Assembly: GCA_002360295.1 (NCBI GenBank)
Contig: DEQI01000078.1
Span: forward strand, 1 to 6,072
Direction: 5' to 3'
From: Planococcaceae bacterium UBA3370
Lineage (GTDB): Bacteria > Bacillota > Bacilli > Bacillales_A > Planococcaceae
DNA length: 6,072 nucleotides
The translations under genes and the position numbers were made by a program. Shown here one piece after another: positions 1-5,091 of this stretch. The notes under the pieces are model-generated. The model did not search any database. It worked only from the letters and a program-made list of their open reading frames with translations, and was not told the origin of the DNA. How positions within the stretch are numbered: the stretch's first letter is position 1; each line of letters opens with the position of its first letter.

Positions 1-170
<170 letters not shown>

Positions 171-203
171 AAAAAAACCTCCGTTAATAAATCAGCAAGT
201 AAA

Positions 204-232
204 AGTTTAATGTTATAATGTAATTGTGTAAA
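204..232 (-). promoter_or_regulatory. Candidate sigma-A promoter for the asparaginase remnant
   Basis: On the minus strand, TTTACA (232-227) is followed after 17 bases by TAAACT (209-204). This is a 5/6 and a 4/6 match to the housekeeping consensus, about 35 bases upstream of the asparaginase ATG and its GGAGG. It overlaps the plus-strand candidate promoter, so the two would be divergent and mutually exclusive. The match is moderate and the region is AT-rich. Confidence 0.3.
211..219 (+). promoter_or_regulatory. Candidate extended -10 promoter for prsW
   Basis: TGTTATAAT (TG-n-TATAAT) is a perfect extended -10 element. The position for a -35 box (about 191-196, ATCAGC) does not match, which extended -10 promoters can tolerate. 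Transcription would start near 226 and give a leader of about 105 bases before prsW. A second TATAAT at 303-308 is closer to the gene but also lacks a -35 box. Confidence 0.4.
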
Positions 233-250
233 AATTAATGGTGCGATATC

Positions 251-307
251 ATGAAGGCTTTACATATTTCCACGAATTCAAATAATTCAAGTACTCCATT
301 TATATAA
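251..307 (+). CDS. Possible 18-residue leader peptide upstream of prsW
   Basis: An ATG at 251 opens a short frame, MKALHISTNSNNSSTPFI, ending at TAA 305-307, 25 bases before the prsW start. It would lie inside a transcript starting at the extended -10 element near 211-219. There is no good ribosome binding site (only GGTG about 7 bases upstream), and I do not recognise the peptide. A frame of this length is common by chance. It could equally be plain untranslated leader. Confidence 0.12.
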   Translation: MKALHISTNSNNSSTPFI

Positions 308-332
308 TAAACTAAGTGAAGGAGCGAAAGAA

Positions 333-1007
333 ATGTTCATCCTATTATCAGCGGCTATAGCTCCAGGCTTAGCTCTCCTTAGTTATTTTTATATGCGTAA
401 TCAAATGGCAACCGAACCAAGGAGAACATTAATCCATGCTTTTATTTATGGTGCCATTATTACATTCCCGATACTCTTTATTCAATATGTACTAGAGGAA
501 GAGCACGCTTTTTCAAGTGTATTTGTCACAAATGTTGTTTTTACAAGTGCAATTGAAGAATTTTTTAAATGGCTTATTATTTTTGTCATTATATTGCGTA
601 ATATTGAATTTGATGATCCTTATGATGGGATTTTATATGGTGCTGCTGTATCACTAGGCTTTGCAACTGTTGAAAATATTATTTATTTATTATCTTTCGG
701 TTTAAATACAGCGTTTATTCGTGCTATATTACCTGTTTCGAGCCATGCATTATTTGGTGTTGTCATGGGATACTATTTTGGTAAAAGTAAATTTTCAAAT
801 GATAATAAAGAAAAAGAATATTTACTTTTAGCACTTGGTGCACCGATTGTGTTACATTTTAGTTATAATACAATTTGGACATTAGGAGGCAATTTTGTCT
901 ATTTAATGGTGCCATTTATGTTGTTTTTATGGTGGTTCGGATTAACTAAAGTAAAACACGCCCATCAACATTTAATCGAACATTTAATTCAAAATCGTAA
1001 AATATAG
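333..1007 (+). CDS. prsW: Intramembrane glutamic protease PrsW (anti-sigma factor site-1 protease)
   Basis: The 224-residue polytopic membrane protein has about seven hydrophobic segments (near residues 2-20, 33-53, 66-88, 97-121, 130-150, 162-183 and 187-204). It carries the family signatures EEFFK (E75, E76, K79), FATVEN (E114-N115), HALFG (H138) and LHFSYN (H175). In B. subtilis the corresponding acidic pair and the late His are needed for activity, and PrsW makes the first cut in the anti-sigma factor RsiW, releasing sigma-W under envelope stress and antimicrobial peptides. The length is about that of the B. subtilis protein (near 218). The start is supported by AAGGAG at 319-324, eight bases before ATG. 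The gene stands alone: a terminator follows and sleB begins about 280 bases on. The substrate here is inferred, since no sigW or rsiW is in the window. Confidence 0.93.
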   Translation: MFILLSAAIAPGLALLSYFYMRNQMATEPRRTLIHAFIYGAIITFPILFIQYVLEEEHAFSSVFVTNVVFTSAIEEFFKWLIIFVIILRNIEFDDPYDGILYGAAVSLGFATVENIIYLLSFGLNTAFIRAILPVSSHALFGVVMGYYFGKSKFSNDNKEKEYLLLALGAPIVLHFSYNTIWTLGGNFVYLMVPFMLFLWWFGLTKVKHAHQHLIEHLIQNRKI

Positions 1008-1014
1008 ACTTATT

Positions 1015-1048
1015 GGCTTTCGCGTAGTTTTTTAGCGAAGCCTTTTTT
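1015..1048 (+). terminator. Rho-independent terminator of prsW
   Basis: GGCTTTCGC (1015-1023) pairs with GCGAAGCC (1035-1042) with one bulged T, around an 11-base loop, followed directly by six T (1043-1048). It begins eight bases after the prsW stop codon, so prsW is probably not cotranscribed with sleB. Confidence 0.85.
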
Positions 1049-1237
1049 ATTTGGCTGTATTGTATTTTGGGGTTATTTGATCAGATTAAAGCAGAGTTAT
1101 TATTGAATTATATGTAGAAAAATCTTTCGCAAAAAAGACTGCATTGAATATTCACTACATCCTTAGAACCTTTTATTTTCATAGAATGATAACTATTTTA
1201 CAAAACAAGATAAAACATGCATAAACTGCTTTCAGTA

Positions 1238-1267
1238 TGTATAAAAATGATTCATTTTCGCATGCTA
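1238..1267 (+). promoter_or_regulatory. Sigma-G (forespore) promoter of sleB-ypeB
   Basis: TGTATA (1238-1243) and CATGCTA (1261-1267), 17 bases apart, fit the sigma-G consensus (-35 gHATR, -10 CATnMTA). This agrees with known forespore-specific sigma-G expression of sleB-ypeB in B. subtilis. The transcript would start near 1274, leaving a leader of only about 12 bases in which the AAGGAG box sits at or next to the 5' end. No better sigma-A or sporulation promoter was found in 1049-1280, which otherwise holds nothing I can name. Confidence 0.6.
1244..1258. repeat. Perfect 7-1-7 palindrome inside the sleB promoter spacer
   Basis: AAAATGA-T-TCATTTT is a perfect inverted repeat lying wholly between the -35 and -10 elements of the sigma-G promoter, where a bound protein would block RNA polymerase. 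The 7-1-7 shape recalls Fur/PerR/Zur-type operators, but the bases do not match those boxes well. Whether any regulator binds it is unknown; SpoVT, which tunes some sigma-G genes, is one candidate. AT-rich palindromes of this size also arise by chance. Confidence 0.35.
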
Positions 1268-1272
1268 TGGAA

Positions 1273-1278
1273 AAGGAG
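1273..1278 (+). promoter_or_regulatory. Ribosome binding site that decides the sleB start
   Basis: AAGGAG lies eight bases before the ATG at 1287 but only two bases before the in-frame GTG at 1281. The spacing favours ATG 1287 and argues against the longer GTG-initiated form. Confidence 0.8.
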
Positions 1279-1286
1279 TTGTGAAA

Positions 1287-2084
1287 ATGAAAAAAAAGTT
1301 ACTATTATTTTTACTGTGTAGTTTATTTTTGATACCTTCTCAAATGTCAAACGCCTTCTCCTCACAGGTTATACAACGCGGTGCTTTTGGAGATGATGTC
1401 ATTGAGTTACAAGCTCGTTTGCAATATTTAGGGTATTATAATGGGAGAATAGATGGCAAATTTGGCTATGGTACTTACTGGGCATTGCGAGAGTTTCAGC
1501 AAGCTTACGGTTTAAATGTGGATGGCATAGCGGGATCTGATACAAAAGGAAAGCTTGTGAATAACTCAGATTATAATGAAAGCTTTGTTATGGATCAGAT
1601 TGCTAAAGGTAATCGTTTTACGCATTATGGTGGGGTACCACTGGAGCAACAAGTACAAGGGGGTTCCGGAGGTAATGCAAATGTGCAAGGGAATCCAAGT
1701 AGTTCATCCATGCAGCTACCTGCTAATTATTCTGAACGTGACATACAGTTATTAGCGAATGCTGTATATGGTGAGGCAAGAGGAGAGCCGTATGAAGGAC
1801 AGGTAGCAGTTGCAGCAGTTATATTAAATCGCCTAGAATCACCTGATTTTCCGAATACAATATCCGAAATCATTTTCCAACCTTTAGCGTTTACAGCAGT
1901 AGCGGACGGACAAATTTGGCTAACACCGAATCCAAGAGCCAAGGAAGCCGTTTTAGACGCAATTAATGGGTGGGATCCTTCTGAAAATGCCTTATATTAC
2001 TTCAATCCAAAAACAGCGACGAGTGAATGGATTTGGACAAGACCGCAAATCAAACAAATTGGACAGCATATTTTTTGCTATTAG
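1287..2084 (+). CDS. sleB: Spore cortex-lytic enzyme SleB
   Basis: The 265-residue exported hydrolase degrades cortex peptidoglycan during germination; SleB is a lytic transglycosylase acting on muramic-lactam-containing glycan. Residues 1-23 form a signal peptide (MKKK, a hydrophobic Leu-rich core, likely cut after SNA). Residues about 27-92 are a PG_binding_1 domain (GDDVIELQARLQYLGYY, then YWALREFQQAYGLNVDGIAG). A Gly/Ser/Asn/Gln-rich linker covers about 120-145. The C-terminal Hydrolase_2 (SleB/CwlJ) domain spans about 150-265 and carries AVYGEARGEPYEGQVAVAAV, ILNR, and a conserved C-terminus ending IGQHIFCY. The first Glu of GEARGE (residue 163) is the expected catalytic acid. An in-frame GTG at 1281 would add two residues, but ribosome-binding-site spacing favours ATG 1287. 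ypeB follows after nine bases, forming the usual bicistronic unit. Confidence 0.95.
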   Translation: MKKKLLLFLLCSLFLIPSQMSNAFSSQVIQRGAFGDDVIELQARLQYLGYYNGRIDGKFGYGTYWALREFQQAYGLNVDGIAGSDTKGKLVNNSDYNESFVMDQIAKGNRFTHYGGVPLEQQVQGGSGGNANVQGNPSSSSMQLPANYSERDIQLLANAVYGEARGEPYEGQVAVAAVILNRLESPDFPNTISEIIFQPLAFTAVADGQIWLTPNPRAKEAVLDAINGWDPSENALYYFNPKTATSEWIWTRPQIKQIGQHIFCY

Positions 2085-2093
2085 AGGTGGAGT

Positions 2094-3371
2094 ATGAAAA
2101 ATGCAGTTTACTTATTAAGTATTGTTGTTGTTATTTTAGCTGTCTATGCTTATGATGCTAAACGTGAGCAGCGTGCTCTAGAAAGAGCTGTGCATGCTCA
2201 TTATACTAATGAATTAGCGAATGCTTCGGAAAAATTATCATTGCTACACACAACTGTTGCGCAGTCCATGTTATTTCAAGATGATAAGGCGTTGCATAAT
2301 GAACTCGATACAATTTGGCGAGTGAGTAATGATATGCGTAATTCAATATCTCGATTACCTCTTCATACTGATGTTGCGAACGAATGGATGAGATATTTGG
2401 GGAGAATCGGGGATGCAGCGAAAAGTGCAGACACAGCTGGGGGTTCAGATGAATGGCGAAAAAAAATGACCGTCGTTAATAAAAACCTACAAGCATTAAG
2501 TGAAGATTGGGAAGTAGCTACGGCAAATTTCTTCCAGCAGGATGGAGATTTTACAAAGTGGTCTAAAGTGACAGAGGTAGAAACAGCAAACTCTCCATTT
2601 GCTACAGTGTCTTCCAACTTAAAAAGCTTTAGTGAAACAGATTTCCCATTAACAGCTAGTGAATCTGATTACCAAAAGAAACGCGAACTTCAGAATTTAA
2701 TGGACGAGCCAATCACAAAAAATAAAGCTATTGAAAGATTTAAATTATTTTTCCCTCGAATAGATGATGCGACTATTACTGTTACAAAGAGTCGAGAAGA
2801 TGCTCCGTATCCGTTTTACCACGTTCAATTTGTCAGAGGGGCAAAAATAGGTTATGCGGACATTACGGAAAAGGGTGGACATATTTTATCGTTCTTATTA
2901 GAAAGACCAATCAGTAAAAATATTATTTCGCATGAAGAAGTAATCGACGCTGCTAATAAATTTATGAAAAATACAGATTTTGCTGATACAGAAATGACAG
3001 AAATGCGAGAAAACCATGAAGCATGGCATTTTGTTTTCACAAGAAAAGTAGACGATGCCTATGTATACCCAGATAGTGTGCAAGTAAAGGTTGCAAAAGA
3101 TAACGGGGAAATTCTCGGTGTTAATGCAATGGAATATATACAAAAAGAAACAATCAAGGAGCAAGCAGTGAATCCGATTGATTGGAAGCAGTTTTTCGGT
3201 GAAGATGTTGTACTAGAGGATGAAAAGAAAATTTATACGGAAAACGATGGCTATGAATTACGCTTATGTTATGAAGTCATTGCCAGATTGCCAAATGAGC
3301 TTTATGACACATTCCGTGTAGTTGTAGATGCTGAAAATCATGAAGTCGTCCAAATTGACTCTCTCTCCTAA
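2094..3371 (+). CDS. ypeB: Germination protein YpeB, partner of SleB
   Basis: The 425-residue protein is required for SleB to accumulate stably in the spore and helps keep it inactive until germination. An uncleaved N-terminal membrane anchor (about residues 4-20, VYLLSIVVVILAVYAY) is followed by a mostly helical, charged N-terminal domain (about 21-200) and a C-terminal half with three PepSY-like units, near 204-275 (ending ADITEKGGHILSFL), 277-346 (ending VKVAKDNGEILGV) and 353-422 (ending FRVVVDAENHEVVQID). The start ATG has AGGTGG (2085-2090) upstream, overlapping the sleB stop region, so translation is probably coupled. The protein is somewhat shorter than B. subtilis YpeB (about 450), partly through an earlier C-terminus. 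No convincing terminator follows, so readthrough into the PilZ gene is possible. Confidence 0.95.
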   Translation: MKNAVYLLSIVVVILAVYAYDAKREQRALERAVHAHYTNELANASEKLSLLHTTVAQSMLFQDDKALHNELDTIWRVSNDMRNSISRLPLHTDVANEWMRYLGRIGDAAKSADTAGGSDEWRKKMTVVNKNLQALSEDWEVATANFFQQDGDFTKWSKVTEVETANSPFATVSSNLKSFSETDFPLTASESDYQKKRELQNLMDEPITKNKAIERFKLFFPRIDDATITVTKSREDAPYPFYHVQFVRGAKIGYADITEKGGHILSFLLERPISKNIISHEEVIDAANKFMKNTDFADTEMTEMRENHEAWHFVFTRKVDDAYVYPDSVQVKVAKDNGEILGVNAMEYIQKETIKEQAVNPIDWKQFFGEDVVLEDEKKIYTENDGYELRLCYEVIARLPNELYDTFRVVVDAENHEVVQIDSLS

Positions 3372-3391
3372 GGAAACAAGTGGAGAACATA

Positions 3392-3420
3392 TAGAAAAAA
3401 TGGAAATCTCGTGCGATAAT
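3392..3420 (+). promoter_or_regulatory. Weak candidate promoter for the PilZ gene
   Basis: TAGAAA (3392-3397) and GATAAT (3415-3420) are 17 bases apart, matching the sigma-A consensus 4/6 and 5/6. An alternative -10, TATATT, lies at 3434-3439 with a poor -35. A promoter is expected here because a vegetative motility gene should not depend on the forespore promoter of sleB-ypeB, but the sequence support is modest. Confidence 0.28.
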
Positions 3421-3447
3421 AGATTAACTAAACTATATTATTTGCAC

Positions 3448-3453
3448 GAGGGG
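3448..3453 (+). promoter_or_regulatory. Ribosome binding site that decides the PilZ gene start
   Basis: GAGGGG six bases before ATG 3460 is the only well-placed ribosome binding site for this reading frame. The earlier in-frame ATGs at 3328, 3340 and 3400 have none at a suitable distance. Confidence 0.75.
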
Positions 3454-3459
3454 ATATTC

Positions 3460-4113
3460 ATGGAACTAAAACTTGGTACGATATTAACGTTAGAGCCTAC
3501 TTATACAGAACGTTTTGAAAAATTACGCTGTAAAGTAGTTGATCAAGAGGATGGTATTATTTATATTGACTATCCCATTAATGTAGCAACGAAAAAAACA
3601 GCTTTTTTAGTAGACGGCTCACAGTTTCGTGTGACTTTCCAAACAGAATCGAAACAAAGCTATACATTCACTACGACAGTATTAGGGAGAAAAGGTGGCA
3701 ATATCCCTATGATTAAACTAAATTGTCCACCAGATGATGCATTTAAAAAAATTCAGCGGAGAGAATATGTCCGTGTAGAAACACCTGTAGATATAGCTGT
3801 GGAGTTTAATGGTAATTTTTATCAATTTGTTGCTGAAGATATTAGTGCAGGTGGTGTGGCGATTGTTATCAATCAGCCTATTCCGTTTGTGAATGGTGAA
3901 GCAGTTCGACTGACAATTGTATTACCATTTGCTAATGGTGATATGAGATACGTGCAAACAGAGGCCTATATTGTACGTATATTCGAAAGAGATCATGTGA
4001 AAATTGCCTCCATTCAATTTACTGATACGGATGATATAGATAAACAGCATATTGTTCGCTTTTGTTTCGAACGTCAATTAAAAATTCGCAAAAAAGAGAT
4101 GAATGAAATTTAA
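3460..4113 (+). CDS. motI: PilZ-domain c-di-GMP receptor, YcgR/MotI-type flagellar brake
   Basis: The 217-residue cytoplasmic protein has an N-terminal YcgR-like domain (about residues 1-90, starting MELKLGTILTLEP) and a C-terminal PilZ domain (about 97-210). Both c-di-GMP-binding signatures are intact: RxxxR in QRREYVRVE (R101, R105) and DxSxxG in EDISAGGVA (D127, S129, G132). In B. subtilis the protein at this locus (YpfA, also called DgrA or MotI) binds c-di-GMP and stops the flagellum by acting on the stator MotA; I infer the same role. The open frame extends upstream to 3328, overlapping ypeB, but GAGGGG (3448-3453), six bases before ATG 3460, and a length equal to the family norm favour this start. 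It lies 88 bases after ypeB and ends at a strong terminator. Confidence 0.88.
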   Translation: MELKLGTILTLEPTYTERFEKLRCKVVDQEDGIIYIDYPINVATKKTAFLVDGSQFRVTFQTESKQSYTFTTTVLGRKGGNIPMIKLNCPPDDAFKKIQRREYVRVETPVDIAVEFNGNFYQFVAEDISAGGVAIVINQPIPFVNGEAVRLTIVLPFANGDMRYVQTEAYIVRIFERDHVKIASIQFTDTDDIDKQHIVRFCFERQLKIRKKEMNEI

Positions 4114-4120
4114 AAATATG

Positions 4121-4151
4121 GGGGGCTTCCGATAAATGGAGGCTCCCTTTT
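4121..4151 (+). terminator. Rho-independent terminator after the PilZ gene
   Basis: GGGGGCTTCC (4121-4130) pairs along all ten positions (two G-U pairs) with GGAGGCTCCC (4138-4147), with the seven-base loop GATAAAT, followed by TTTTCTCTC. It starts seven bases after the stop codon and separates this gene from cmk. Confidence 0.9.
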
Positions 4152-4171
4152 CTCTCACGAAAGAATTAGTA

Positions 4172-4208
4172 TAAAGCTTTTACAGAAGTGAGGTCCTTAT
4201 AGCTTTTA
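4172..4208 (+). repeat. Short direct repeat between the PilZ gene and cmk
   Basis: TAAAGCTTTTA (4172-4182) and TATAGCTTTTA (4198-4208) match at 10 of 11 positions, 26 bases apart. Because the core is nearly self-complementary, ATAAAGCT (4171-4178) could also pair with AGCTTTTAT (4201-4209) as a long-loop hairpin. They lie upstream of the cmk promoter. The function is unknown and chance is plausible in such AT-rich DNA. Confidence 0.3.
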
Positions 4209-4251
4209 TTTAGTATTTTTGGGCGTTTTTTTTAACGGATTAGGAGTTTAG

Positions 4252-4285
4252 TCTACAAGAAACTACCCTATATTTATGATACAAT
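4252..4285 (+). promoter_or_regulatory. Promoter of cmk
   Basis: An extended -10, TGATACAAT (4277-4285; TG-n-TACAAT), lies 27 bases before the cmk start. An overlapping alternative is TCTACA (4252-4257), 17 bases, TATGAT (4275-4280). Either would give a leader of about 20-30 bases. The upstream terminator makes a promoter necessary here. Confidence 0.6.
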
Positions 4286-4312
4286 GTAAACGGAAAGTAG
4301 GGATTATTATAT

Positions 4313-4987
4313 ATGACAAAACGAATTCAAATTGCAATTGATGGCCCAGCAGGTGCTGGTAAAAGTACAATAGCTAAATTAGTAGCAGAAAACTTATCCT
4401 TTACCTATATTGATACGGGTGCAATGTACCGTGCAGTAACGCATAAAGCATTAGAGCAAAACATAGATTTAGATGATGCTGTAGCACTCGAAAATATGTT
4501 GCGAAATACTAATATTACTTTACAGCCATCATCAAATGGACAACTCGTATTTGTTGATCATATAAATGTTTCAGATGCGATTCGTTCAAATGAAGTAACA
4601 GCTAACGTTTCAAAGGTAGCTGCTTACCCTAATATTCGAGAAATATTAGTGGCCATGCAGCAGCAATTAGCTTCAAATGGCGGTGTTGTGATGGATGGGC
4701 GTGATATTGCAACACATGTTTTAAAAGAAGCAGAATTAAAAATTTTCATGTCTGCTTCGGTGGAAGAAAGAGCTCGTCGTCGCTATTTAGATAACGAACA
4801 ACGCGGTATCCAATCTTCTGTTGAGCAGTTAATGGAGGAAATTGCATTACGCGATAAACTGGATAGCGAGCGAGAGGCATCTCCATTAGTTCAGGCGGAA
4901 GATGCACTGTTTCTAGACACAACAAAAATGACAATTGATGAATCAGCAGCAGCAATTTTACAGTTAGCTAGAGAAAAAATGAACTAA
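4313..4987 (+). CDS. cmk: Cytidylate (CMP/dCMP) kinase
   Basis: The 224-residue cytosolic enzyme phosphorylates CMP and dCMP with ATP in pyrimidine nucleotide recycling. Diagnostic motifs are all present: the P-loop GPAGAGKST (residues 11-19), DTGAMYRA (34-41), the CMP-binding MDGRDIAT (127-134), the lid-type ERARRRYLD (152-160), and RDKLDSEREASPL (180-192). The length equals the usual bacterial short form (about 220-225). The ribosome binding site AGTAGGG (4296-4302) is weaker than its neighbours', with a ten-base spacer. As in B. subtilis, the S1-domain gene follows, here after 104 bases. Confidence 0.97.
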   Translation: MTKRIQIAIDGPAGAGKSTIAKLVAENLSFTYIDTGAMYRAVTHKALEQNIDLDDAVALENMLRNTNITLQPSSNGQLVFVDHINVSDAIRSNEVTANVSKVAAYPNIREILVAMQQQLASNGGVVMDGRDIATHVLKEAELKIFMSASVEERARRRYLDNEQRGIQSSVEQLMEEIALRDKLDSEREASPLVQAEDALFLDTTKMTIDESAAAILQLAREKMN

Positions 4988-5032
4988 ACTTTCATGTGCA
5001 ATAAGAAATTTCTGAAAACAAAGGGTTAATTT

Positions 5033-5061
5033 TTGTTTTTATTAAGCTTTTCGAATAAAAT
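5033..5061 (+). promoter_or_regulatory. Weak candidate promoter for the S1-domain gene
   Basis: TTGTTT (5033-5038) and TAAAAT (5056-5061) are 17 bases apart, a 3/6 and 5/6 match to sigma-A, in an AT-rich stretch between cmk and the next gene. No terminator is visible after cmk, so cotranscription from the cmk promoter is also likely. Confidence 0.28.
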
Positions 5062-5091
5062 AAAAGTGGAAGATGCGAAGGAGGGTTACAT

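Noticed and set aside
1187..1201. Fur-box-like TGATAACTATTTTAC upstream of sleB
   Set aside because: It matches a 7-1-7 Fur box at only about 10 of 14 informative positions, mostly A/T, and no iron-related gene is nearby.
1187..1225. Twelve-codon ATG frame (MITILQNKIKHA) before sleB
   Set aside because: There is no ribosome binding site, it is very short, and it lies upstream of the likely sigma-G transcription start.
1727..1942. Minus-strand open frame inside sleB
   Set aside because: It lies wholly within the conserved catalytic domain of SleB on the other strand, has no recognisable protein signature, and is a chance antisense frame.
2363..3164. Three minus-strand open frames inside ypeB
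   Set aside because: All are antisense to a gene clearly coding on the plus strand; their Cys/Phe/Ser-rich translations look like reverse-strand noise.
4224..4237. CGTT...AACG around a T-run as a second terminator
   Set aside because: A four-base stem around a T-only loop with no T-run after it is too weak to be a terminator.
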